Source: Verrucomicrobiota bacterium (lineage in GTDB: Bacteria; Verrucomicrobiota; Verrucomicrobiia; Verrucomicrobiales; Akkermansiaceae). Taken from it: a stretch of DNA of 6,958 nucleotides. Position numbers and translations under genes: made by a program. How positions within the stretch are numbered: position 1 is the first letter of the stretch; each line of letters opens with the position of its first letter. The DNA lies in the NCBI GenBank assembly GCA_026397695.1, contig JAPLUJ010000710.1, positions 1-6,958 of the forward strand, read 5' to 3'. Positions 1 to 6,796 of this stretch are shown here, in pieces. Below the pieces are notes generated by a model that had not been told where the DNA came from, ran no database searches, and saw only the letters and a list, made by a program, of their open reading frames with translations.

Positions 1-3000
1 CGATGACCGGTCCGCCTGCTGTTAGAACGAATTGTCCGGCGTTGGTTTTGCCGGTGTGCTTGGGTGCTTCGAACGGCAGGTCGAGCACGGCGAGCGCGAG
101 CATCATTTCGGCGAAGTTATGGCTGGTTTCGGCGACGTTGGGCGAAACGAACGCGCCCTGCGCGCCGTCGGCAACCCATTTCGCATAGTCGCGCCAGAAG
201 CCGCTCACCGGGATGAGCGCGCCGTTCTGCTGGGTGATACGAAGGTGATAGTAATTGTTTTCGGCCCACTCCTTGGTGGCGCCGAGTTGGCGGTAGTAGG
301 CGCGGTTTTGGGCGCGGCTCGCGGCGGCGGTGTCGTAGCCGAAATATCCATCTGCTCCGACGATCCTCTTGTCGCCATCGGCTTTCTTGAGTTGATCCAT
401 GCGCTCGCGTGCGTTTTGTGCTTCCTCTCTGAGTGCCGGTTCGGCTGTGGGCTCGGCGGCGGCGAGTGTTTCCACGGGCGTTTCCGCGAGCAATTCCGAC
501 TCGGCCGCATCCCTCGCCAAGCCGTTTTTCATTTTCCCCGCGACGGCCCCGAGTGCCCGGCGTGCGGCGGGTGCCTTGTCCATGGCTTCTGCGGTGGGTT
601 TGGTTGGCACCGCCGCTGTCATTGGCTGTGGCGGCGCGCCCGGGGCGGGGGTACGCTTGGATAAATCCCGCAATTCGTCGCTGGCATCAGCGGTTTTGCG
701 GTCTTTTTCCGCTTTCAAGTCCCCCGACCATCCTTGTTGGCCGGCGGCGGTTTCGAGGGCGCGCCCGCGCAGGGCGGTTTCGAACAGGCGGTCCTGCAGA
801 TCGGGATTGGGTGGCACCAACTCCCACATCTCGCGCAGACCGCGCGCGATGTTAGACGCTCCGTCCTTTACCCGTTGCGCCAGCAGCGCGCGTTCGACAA
901 CATTCAGCCTGGCGTAGGCCGTCGGTTGCAGGTAGTTGGCGAGGTCGTTTTCCAACAGGAAATCATCCATGAACGTCTTGTCCTTTTTGTTAGCCAGCGC
1001 CGGTTTGACGACCTTGGCGAAAAACGTCGCGTCCTTGCGGGCGAGGAAGAAGTGCAACTCGTGGCAGGCGAACTCCGAGTATTTGGCGAGTTTCTCGTCG
1101 GCCTTGAGTTGCGGCCATTGCAGGATCCAGGCGAACTTCGCGAGGGTGGCGTCGCCGCTGAGCGTGGTGAACAACGCGTGGACGCTGCCGAGCGTGTCGT
1201 AGGTCTCGATCTCGCTTGTTAGAATGTCGGCCAGCGTGAGGGTTTTGCCTTTTTCGAGCACGGTGATTTCCTTGCGCTGGGTGAACGGTTTCGCCGGGTC
1301 GAGGTTGCGGGCGAGCCGCTGGTCGGCGAATTTTGTCGGCACCTCGGCCAGCGCGAACGACTGCCACGCCGCGTTCGTTAGATCCTCGGCATACACCTGC
1401 ACGTGCTGGCGGTCGCCGAGCGCCTTGCGGTCGATGCGCACCGCGCCGTCCTTGTCGGGAAGCAAGTTATAGATGGCGGGTTCGCTGGATGCGAGGAAGT
1501 CGAGGTTGGTTTCGGCGGCCGCGCCGCCGGGGCCGCCCAGGGCTGGGTCGGGCACCGCTTCACCCTTGGCGCCGGTTTTGCCTTCGCCTCTGCCGCCAGC
1601 AGTGGCGGCGGCATGCTGCATGCCGCGTTGTGAGAGTTGATCGAGGCCGGTATCGCGGACTTCCCACGGATGGAGCAGCAGTCCCGGGCGGGTGAGCATG
1701 TTGCCCGGATAGAGTTTGCCGTAGCGGCGTTCGAGGATGTAGCGGTATTCGTCGCCGATCTGGCGGCCAGCCGAGAACAGATTGGGATTTTTGGCGGGCG
1801 AGCCGGAGGCCACGCCGAAGCGGGCGAAGCCGCCGAGCCCGGCGAAGATCCCCTTGCCCGGTTCGAAGCGCGAAGCGGCGATGTGGACGCGGGTGAATAA
1901 AGTGGCGTTGGCCAGTTTGATTGTTAGAAAATCCTTGTCGGTGGTGATGCCGGTGATTTGCAGTGGCGCGGTGTTCTTGAGTTGCAGGTTGCGGTGTTTT
2001 CCTAACAACCAACCGGCGGTTTGTTTGCCCGCGCTCACCCGGATGGTGAAATCCCGTTCTTCGCCGCGCAGCCGCAGCGAGTAGTCGCCGGGTGTCAGGC
2101 CGGTGATGTCGATGAACCCGTCCTTGAACGCGAGTTTTGCGGCGTGATCGGCGGTGAAGGTGCCGGCCTTGACTTCTAACAGAGATATATCTATCAGCCT
2201 TATCTCCTTAGCGGTCTGTACGCCGGGGGAGTTATGGTTTTGCCACGGCACGCGCACCACGTCACCGGCCGCCGCGTGCAACTCGGACGCCCAGGTGCGT
2301 TCGGACTCATCGAGTTCCCAGCTTGACGCGCGGCCGTTGGGGACGGTCGCCTGGACGTTGGCGATGCCGGGCAGCGCGCCGAGTGCGATGCGGCCCTGCT
2401 CGTCGGATTTGAGCGGGATGTTTTGCGGGTTGGAGAACCCGCAGTGGCGGAAATTGAAGACGACCTGCTGGTCGGCGAGCGCCTCGCCGTTTTTTCCTAA
2501 CAACTCGAACACATAATTGCCGGCGAATTTCGCCAGGTGGCCGTCATGGGTGGCGTCGGTCTTGTCCATGCCGTTGAGTTTCCAGGTGTGCGACGCGCTG
2601 ACATCGCGTTTTTCGCCGCCGGCGCTGAGCACCTCGACCTTGCCGGTTAGAGTGACGGTGAGTTGGGCGAGGCGTTCGGGCACGTTGAGCGTGTGGGTGA
2701 GCACGCTGCCGGCGCTGAGTTTGAGGTCCTTTACCTCGCGGGTGGTGGCGATGCCGTCGAGGGTGGTCGAGGTGATGGTGAGTTTGGGTTCGGTGACGAG
2801 CGCCGGGTCGAGTTGTGAATCACCGAGCATCAGCACGGTGCGCACGGCCAGGGTGGCGTCGCGGCGGGCTAACAATTGTTCGCGCTCGATGTGGAATTGG
2901 GCGTCGAGCTGATAGTTTTCCGCGTGATGTTCGAATTGGGTGAGGGTGGCGAAGGTGCCGGTCGGGTCACCGACCACGACCTGCCGCATGCCCGGTTGCT

Positions 3001-4795
3001 GGGTGAAAGGCACCACGATGCGCCCGAGCTTTTTGTCCGGGGTGAGCTTGCGCCCGTCGAGCCAGGCCACCGCGTCCTTGACCGGTTCGCATTTTTCATC
3101 GAGCACTAACAACAGGTCGCCGGCCGGGCCGGTCTGTTGGATGACCTGCCACTGGCCGATGCGCAGCAGGGCGCGGCTGCTGCGACCGGTGCCGATGAAC
3201 TCGATGATCCAGGCACCGCGTTTGCCCTTGAGTTCGGGAAACTTGAACGTCTGGCGGGTGCGTTTGAACGTGCCGGTGTCGAAGGCGTGGGTCTGTTCGC
3301 TGTTAGAGACGAGCCCGTCGAGGTTGAGGTCGGTGTTGAGCTGGCGTTTTTGTGTCAGGAAGAAGTTGAGCGCGTTGAGTTCATAGATTTTGACGATGAG
3401 TTTGGGGGTGTTTTTGACGACCACGTCGAACTGCGCGGGCTCGTCGGGGGCGAAGAACGGCGGGTTGGTGGCGGGAAACTCGATGTCCACGCGCTCCTTG
3501 AGTTGTTGGAAAGCGGTGGGATTGAGCAGCGACGCCCAGCGCTCGGCATTGCCGTGGCCGCCGACGATGAGGGCTTCCGCGAGCACCGGCTTGAGCCACG
3601 ACTCTAACACATAATCGGTGTAAGGGTCCAGCATCTTTTCCCCGAGGTCCGAGGGATTGGCCTTGGCGGCCTGGTCGAACAAAGCGAGGAAGTATTCGCG
3701 GACCAGCGGTTCGTCGTTAGGGACCGGGCGGTGGACGATCAGCGCGGCGCTGAGGTCGGCATTCAGGTCGCACGGTTGTTCGTTGGCCTGGGCGCGTTTT
3801 TCCAACCATTTCGGGTTCACATAACCGAAGCCGCGTGGCAGCTTGAGGTATTCGAGGAAGCGGGCTTGGTCATAGACGCCCTGCATGCGGTCGTGGTCTA
3901 ACCTTTGATAGAGTATCTGTGCCTTGAGCGTGTTGAAGGCCGGCGGCAGGGTTTTGGCGTAGGCCCACAGCCGCTCCAACCACGCCTCGCGTTCGGCCGG
4001 GTTGAACGCGACATCGACATCGGGGGACGGGGCGAGTTTGCGCAAGCGGGTGTGGACGAAGGCATCGTTTTTGGCGAGGGTTGGGATCGCCTCGACAAGG
4101 GTGTCGAGTTGCGCGGGCAGCAGCGCGCGATGGATGCCGAATGCACCGAAGCCTTGGGATTCCGGCGTTTGGAGGTCGGCGATGATCATTTCCGGCAGGC
4201 CCGGTACATCCGGTCGTTGGAGTTTTGAAAGCACGGCCCGGCGTTGTTGCGGGCTGAGCGCGACCTGGTTGCGGACCAATGATTCCAAGACATTTTGCGA
4301 CAAGCCGCTGAGCGCTTGGTCGTGAGCGATCGCGACGCGCTCAAACACGTCGCGGCTCACCCGCTGCGGGTCGAGCGTGCTTGGCAGGTTTGGCTTTTGA
4401 TCGCGGACCTCCTGCTGATGGTGGTGGGTCACGCCGAGTTGCCGTTTCAGATAGTCCAGCGTTTGTTGGGGTGATGCATCGTAGTCAAGCAGCGCCTGGC
4501 GGTTCTCGATGACCCGGCGCCGGGCGATTTCATCGGGGAAGCGTTTCCGCCATTGCCCCATGAATTCCTTGAATTTCGCGTCGTTGCGGGCGCTCTGGTA
4601 ATGGAGACAGTGGAAAAAGTAATAATCCTCGCTGCCGGGAACGAGTTCGCCGAGTGCCTTCTCCCGATCGGGAGCGAGGGCAAACCTCTCGATGAAACCG
4701 ATCTCGTTTTCCGCGCGCAAGACGGGCGGAAGGACCAAACAAGCAGCCATGGCGGCCGCAGCTAACAGGGTGGGAATCGACGGGCGAATTTTCAT
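1..4795 (-). CDS. Very large exported protein with alpha-2-macroglobulin-like (MG/beta-sandwich) regions; C-terminus beyond window
   Basis: The minus-strand frame is open for 1598 codons from the ATG at 4795-4793 to the window edge, with no stop or frameshift. The N-terminus (MKIRPSIPTLLAAAAMAAC, then LVLPPVLRAEN) is a signal peptide: basic start, hydrophobic core, likely cleavage after Ala28. Cys19 is not in a good lipobox. Residues about 30-430 are mostly helical and charged. Residues about 443-770 look like consecutive beta-sandwich domains, with KIYELNALNFF at 469-479, IEFIGTGRSSRALLRIG at 531-547 and LLLVLDEKCEPV from 561. Further beta-rich segments reach about 960. DEYRYILERRYGKLYPGNM lies at 1015-1033. 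A Gly/Ala linker covers about 1062-1096, a helical part about 1170-1350 and an Ala/Pro/Lys low-complexity stretch about 1355-1475. The last visible part has TKEW (1507-1510), ENNYY (1512-1516), FWRDY (1533-1537) and MMLALAVLDLPF (1564-1575). I recall similar unnamed giant proteins from PVC bacteria. The MG resemblance is inferred from strand pattern. No thioester motif (CxEQ) is seen in the visible part. It probably acts in the periplasm or at the cell surface. No Shine-Dalgarno precedes the start. An adhesin or other beta-sandwich protein is possible. Confidence 0.9.
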   Translation of the reverse strand, partial: MKIRPSIPTLLAAAAMAACLVLPPVLRAENEIGFIERFALAPDREKALGELVPGSEDYYFFHCLHYQSARNDAKFKEFMGQWRKRFPDEIARRRVIENRQALLDYDASPQQTLDYLKRQLGVTHHHQQEVRDQKPNLPSTLDPQRVSRDVFERVAIAHDQALSGLSQNVLESLVRNQVALSPQQRRAVLSKLQRPDVPGLPEMIIADLQTPESQGFGAFGIHRALLPAQLDTLVEAIPTLAKNDAFVHTRLRKLAPSPDVDVAFNPAEREAWLERLWAYAKTLPPAFNTLKAQILYQRLDHDRMQGVYDQARFLEYLKLPRGFGYVNPKWLEKRAQANEQPCDLNADLSAALIVHRPVPNDEPLVREYFLALFDQAAKANPSDLGEKMLDPYTDYVLESWLKPVLAEALIVGGHGNAERWASLLNPTAFQQLKERVDIEFPATNPPFFAPDEPAQFDVVVKNTPKLIVKIYELNALNFFLTQKRQLNTDLNLDGLVSNSEQTHAFDTGTFKRTRQTFKFPELKGKRGAWIIEFIGTGRSSRALLRIGQWQVIQQTGPAGDLLLVLDEKCEPVKDAVAWLDGRKLTPDKKLGRIVVPFTQQPGMRQVVVGDPTGTFATLTQFEHHAENYQLDAQFHIEREQLLARRDATLAVRTVLMLGDSQLDPALVTEPKLTITSTTLDGIATTREVKDLKLSAGSVLTHTLNVPERLAQLTVTLTGKVEVLSAGGEKRDVSASHTWKLNGMDKTDATHDGHLAKFAGNYVFELLGKNGEALADQQVVFNFRHCGFSNPQNIPLKSDEQGRIALGALPGIANVQATVPNGRASSWELDESERTWASELHAAAGDVVRVPWQNHNSPGVQTAKEIRLIDISLLEVKAGTFTADHAAKLAFKDGFIDITGLTPGDYSLRLRGEERDFTIRVSAGKQTAGWLLGKHRNLQLKNTAPLQITGITTDKDFLTIKLANATLFTRVHIAASRFEPGKGIFAGLGGFARFGVASGSPAKNPNLFSAGRQIGDEYRYILERRYGKLYPGNMLTRPGLLLHPWEVRDTGLDQLSQRGMQHAAATAGGRGEGKTGAKGEAVPDPALGGPGGAAAETNLDFLASSEPAIYNLLPDKDGAVRIDRKALGDRQHVQVYAEDLTNAAWQSFALAEVPTKFADQRLARNLDPAKPFTQRKEITVLEKGKTLTLADILTSEIETYDTLGSVHALFTTLSGDATLAKFAWILQWPQLKADEKLAKYSEFACHELHFFLARKDATFFAKVVKPALANKKDKTFMDDFLLENDLANYLQPTAYARLNVVERALLAQRVKDGASNIARGLREMWELVPPNPDLQDRLFETALRGRALETAAGQQGWSGDLKAEKDRKTADASDELRDLSKRTPAPGAPPQPMTAAVPTKPTAEAMDKAPAARRALGAVAGKMKNGLARDAAESELLAETPVETLAAAEPTAEPALREEAQNARERMDQLKKADGDKRIVGADGYFGYDTAAASRAQNRAYYRQLGATKEWAENNYYHLRITQQNGALIPVSGFWRDYAKWVADGAQGAFVSPNVAETSHNFAEMMLALAVLDLPFEAPKHTGKTNAGQFVLTAGGPVI

Positions 4796-4831
4796 GACAT
4801 GGGTGGATTGGTTTGGGGATAACGGAACGGA

Positions 4832-4880
4832 CTGCCTCCGGGCAGAGCCTACGTACGACCAGCGGCAGGCAAACATGCCT
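4832..4880. repeat. Two short inverted repeats sharing TGCCTCC
   Basis: CTGCC-TCCG-GGCAG (4832-4845) and AGGCA-AACA-TGCCT (4867-4880) are each a 5-bp stem with a 4-base loop. The word TGCCTCC occurs in both places (4833-4839 and 4876-4882). TACGTACG-type palindromic bases (4850-4857) lie between them. The pair could form an operator or a small transcript structure upstream of the large exported-protein gene. Stems this short also arise by chance in G+C-rich DNA. Confidence 0.25.
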
Positions 4881-4930
4881 CCAGACATACAGACACGCGA
4901 GGTGTGGGATTCTTAGATGGGAGTGCAAGA

Positions 4931-5059
4931 ATGAGCAGGGAAAGGAAATTGGGGAAGCGGATATTTTTACCACGCATCCAACCAGGGTCTTTCTGCGATC
5001 AGCGAAATTTCCGGTTTCCAATCGGGTTTCCCGGGGTTTCAATCGCCTTGCACCCATGA
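4931..5059 (+). CDS. Possible 42-codon leader ORF overlapping the rpiB-glyA start
   Basis: ATG at 4931 is preceded by GGGAG (4919-4923) with 7 bases between, a good Shine-Dalgarno spacing. The frame runs 42 codons (begins [10 protein letters not shown], ends VSIALHP) and stops at TGA 5057-5059, which overlaps the rpiB-glyA ATG (5056-5058) as ATGA. The main gene has no Shine-Dalgarno of its own, so translational coupling through this ORF is a plausible reading. The product is basic at the N-terminus, resembles nothing I recognise, and has no hydrophobic segment typical of a membrane peptide. Against it: the ORF is short, the composition is ordinary for intergenic DNA, and an ATGA overlap is not rare by chance. 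Confidence 0.25.
   Translation: MSRERKLGKRIFLPRIQPGSFCDQRNFRFPIGFPGVSIALHP
5013..5040 (+). repeat. Three GGTTTC words just upstream of rpiB-glyA
   Basis: GGTTTC occurs at 5013-5018, 5025-5030 and 5035-5040, with start-to-start spacings of 12 and 10 bases. The first and third are followed by near-identical bases (CAATCG and AATCG). The run ends 15 bases before the rpiB-glyA start codon. It could be a regulator binding site or part of the leader transcript. It may also be coincidence, since the words are short. Confidence 0.3.
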
Positions 5060-6729
5060 GCCATCCCACCCTCCGCATTGCCCTTGGCGCTGATCACGGC
5101 GCCTTCAATCTCAAGAACGCCGTCGCCACGCACCTCAAGTCTAGCGGTCATGAAATCCATGATTTCGGAACGCACACCAACGAGGCGGTGGATTATGCCG
5201 ACTATGCGAATCTCGTCGCCCGCAATGTGGCGGACGGCACCTATGATTTCGGCATTCTGGCATGCACGTCGGGCGTCGGCATGAGCATCGCCGCGAACCG
5301 CCACCGCCATGTCCGCGCGGCCAATGTCCGCGCGGTGGAGGAAGCCGTCATCACCCGCCGACACAACGACGCGAACGTGCTTTGCCTGAGCGGCAAATAC
5401 ACCCCGACCGCCACCGCCCTCGCCATGGTGGACGCGTTTCTGACCACCGCCTACGAGGGCGGGCGGCACGATGTCCGCGTTTGCAAATCCTCGGGCAGCC
5501 GCCTTGCCGAGGTGGACCCGGAGGTTTTCGCGGTCATCAGCGCCGAGGAAAAACGCCAGCGCAACCACATCGAGTTGATTGCTTCGGAAAATTTCGCGTC
5601 GCCCGCCGTGATGGAGGCGCAGGGGTCGTTGCTGACTAACAAATATGCCGAAGGTTACCCCGGCAAACGCTGGTATGGCGGCTGCGAAAACGTCGATGTC
5701 GTCGAACAACTCGCCATCGACCGCGCGAAGGAGATATTCGGAGCCGAGCACGCCAACGTCCAGCCGCACTCCGGTTCACAGGCGAACATGGCCGTTTACT
5801 TCTCGGTGCTCAAGCCCGGCGACCGGATCTTCACCATGGATCTGGCCCACGGCGGTCACCTGACGCATGGTCATCCGGCGAATTTTTCCGGCCGGTTTTT
5901 CGAGGTCACCCACTACGGTGTGAGTTCTAACGACGAGCGCCTCGACTACGCAGAACTCGAAAAAACCGCCCGTGAGCTCAAGCCGGCGCTCATCGTGATC
6001 GGGGCGTCCGCCTATCCACGGGTCTTCGATTTTGAACGCATGGGCAGGCTCGCCCGCGAGATTGGCGCCTATCTGTTTGTGGACATGGCGCACATCGCCG
6101 GTCTGGTCGCGGCGGGGGTCCACCCGAGCCCGGTGCCGCACGCGGATTTTGTCACCACCACCACTCACAAGTCGCTGCGCGGCCCGCGCGGCGGCATCAT
6201 CCTGTGCAAGGCGGAACTGGCGAAAAAAGTCGATGCGCACGTTTTTCCGGGCATTCAGGGCGGGCCGCTGATGCACGTGATCGCGGCGAAGGCCGTGTGT
6301 TTCGGCGAGGTGCTCAAGCCCGGCTTCAAGGCATACCAACAGCAAATCGTCAAGAATGCCCAAGCCATCGCCGCCCGTCTCGCCCGGCACGGCTACCGCA
6401 TCGTTTCGGGCGGCACCGACAACCACCTCATGCTCGTCGATCTCCGGCCGCAAGGCCTCAACGGTGCCGACGCCTCGCGCGCCCTCGACCACGCCGGCAT
6501 CACGGTCAACAAAAACGCCATCCCCTTTGATACCGGCAGCCCGATGAAACCCAGCGGCATCCGCATCGGCACCCCGGCGGTCACCACCCGCGGCATGCGG
6601 GAAGCCGATGTAGAACAGGTCGCCGATTTCATCCATGAGGCATTGTTAGATACTGCGGATCTAGCAAAACTGCACGCGCTGCGCGAGCGGGTCTTCGCCT
6701 TCAACCGGGATTTCCCGCTGCCGTGGTGA
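5056..6729 (+). CDS. rpiB-glyA: Fused ribose-5-phosphate isomerase B / serine hydroxymethyltransferase (557 aa)
   Basis: One continuous frame carries two enzymes. Residues 1 to about 143 are RpiB (LacA/RpiB family), which interconverts ribulose and ribose 5-phosphate. Visible residues are Asp13-His14 in GADHG, Cys70 in ACTSGVG (the position of the E. coli catalytic base), His103 in RRHND, and the phosphate-binding Arg137/Arg141 in YEGGRHDVR. Residues about 150-557 are cytosolic PLP-dependent GlyA, which converts serine plus tetrahydrofolate to glycine plus 5,10-methylene-THF. It shows IELIASENF with Glu178, [24 protein letters not shown], Asp343 and His346 in VDMAHIAGL, the PLP lysine Lys372 in [20 protein letters not shown], and Arg503 in SGIRIGTPA. 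The GlyA part is about 407 residues against 417 in E. coli, losing only the variable N-terminus. The linker is short (about residues 143-152). ATG 5056 is chosen because the first RpiB strand begins five residues later; the 81-codon upstream extension is unlike RpiB. There is no Shine-Dalgarno; see the overlapping leader ORF. A GTG at 5512 (Val153) could start GlyA alone but lacks a ribosome site. rpiB and glyA are neighbours in Bacillus and alphaproteobacteria, so the fusion joins linked genes. Confidence 0.97.
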   Translation: MSHPTLRIALGADHGAFNLKNAVATHLKSSGHEIHDFGTHTNEAVDYADYANLVARNVADGTYDFGILACTSGVGMSIAANRHRHVRAANVRAVEEAVITRRHNDANVLCLSGKYTPTATALAMVDAFLTTAYEGGRHDVRVCKSSGSRLAEVDPEVFAVISAEEKRQRNHIELIASENFASPAVMEAQGSLLTNKYAEGYPGKRWYGGCENVDVVEQLAIDRAKEIFGAEHANVQPHSGSQANMAVYFSVLKPGDRIFTMDLAHGGHLTHGHPANFSGRFFEVTHYGVSSNDERLDYAELEKTARELKPALIVIGASAYPRVFDFERMGRLAREIGAYLFVDMAHIAGLVAAGVHPSPVPHADFVTTTTHKSLRGPRGGIILCKAELAKKVDAHVFPGIQGGPLMHVIAAKAVCFGEVLKPGFKAYQQQIVKNAQAIAARLARHGYRIVSGGTDNHLMLVDLRPQGLNGADASRALDHAGITVNKNAIPFDTGSPMKPSGIRIGTPAVTTRGMREADVEQVADFIHEALLDTADLAKLHALRERVFAFNRDFPLPW

Positions 6730-6760
6730 GAGAGGCCAGAGGTCAGATGTGTTTGAACTG

Positions 6761-6796
6761 AAGGAGTCGATGTTGTTAAGGTGGCTCCAGCCATGA
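6761..6796 (+). promoter_or_regulatory. Shine-Dalgarno AAGGAG plus 8-codon mini-ORF overlapping the next gene's start
   Basis: AAGGAG (6761-6766) is the best ribosome-binding sequence between the two plus-strand genes. It lies 3 bases before ATG 6770, which opens an 8-codon frame (MLLRWLQP) ending at TGA 6794-6796. That stop overlaps the nucleotidyltransferase ATG (6793-6795) as ATGA. From AAGGAG to ATG 6793 is 26 bases, too far for direct use, so the site could serve the mini-ORF with coupled restart, or an in-frame GTG at 6781 (14 bases away). The 3-base spacing to ATG 6770 is tighter than usual. The rest of the 63-base gap (6730-6792) shows no terminator. Confidence 0.3.

Larger units (their letters stand above)
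4796..5055. other. Divergent intergenic region between the large exported protein and rpiB-glyA
   Basis: This 260-base stretch separates two genes transcribed away from each other, so promoters for both should lie in or near it. I could not find a convincing -35/-10 pair on either strand. It holds two short inverted repeats (4832-4845 and 4867-4880), a possible leader ORF with a Shine-Dalgarno (4919-5059) and three GGTTTC words (5013-5040). No tRNA, riboswitch or rho-independent terminator is evident. Reading frames that cross it on both strands (for example plus 4813-5055 in frame with rpiB-glyA) look noncoding. Confidence 0.6.
20..6650. repeat. Dispersed short word TGTTAGA/TCTAACA (core GTTAG/CTAAC), 20 core copies
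   Basis: Core GTTAG (plus strand) begins at 21, 851, 989, 1218, 1377, 1923, 2646, 3302, 3716 and 6645. Core CTAAC begins at 2002, 2176, 2497, 2869, 3106, 3604, 3898, 4762, 5636 and 5927. The extended form TGTTAGA/TCTAACA occupies 20-26, 850-856, 1217-1223, 1922-1928, 2175-2181, 3301-3307, 3603-3609 and 6644-6650. All copies are in coding sequence, in both long genes. They fall in three codon phases: TTA-G (Leu), CTA-AC (Leu-Thr) and NCT-AAC (Xaa-Asn). With 62% G+C assumed, a hand estimate gives about 9 core and 0.3 extended copies, so the 7-mer is the striking part. Confidence 0.6.

Noticed and set aside
32..664. Plus-strand open frame of 210 codons, and other plus-strand frames across 1-4790
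   Set aside because: These are antisense to the continuous 1598-codon minus-strand gene, have skewed composition (Gly/Arg/Cys/Ser runs) and show no recognisable domain. G+C-rich coding DNA gives long antisense frames.
20..4766. GTTAG/CTAAC sites as in-frame stops breaking the minus-strand gene
   Set aside because: Codon-by-codon reading shows TTA, CTA or NCT-AAC at every site. None is a stop in the gene's frame, so neither recoding nor a pseudogene is needed.
4875..4916. 13-codon ORF ([13 protein letters not shown]) in the intergenic region
   Set aside because: It has no ribosome site and no relation to the downstream start.
4813..5055. 81-codon N-terminal extension of rpiB-glyA from ATG 4813
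   Set aside because: It has no resemblance to RpiB, which begins at its first beta strand right after ATG 5056, and no ribosome site was seen before 4813.
4530..5078. Minus-strand 182-codon frame crossing the divergent intergenic region
   Set aside because: It is out of frame with the large exported protein over most of its length, is rich in Arg/Pro/Ser and matches nothing. The ATG at 4795 with its signal peptide is the better gene start.
5776..6636. Minus-strand 286-codon frame opposite the GlyA part, and minus 4999-5769 opposite the RpiB part
   Set aside because: Both are antisense shadows of a gene with clear catalytic motifs on the plus strand.
6781..6796. Hairpin GTGGCT/AGCCAT hiding the nucleotidyltransferase start codon
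   Set aside because: The loop would be only two bases, which is not feasible without opening the stem.
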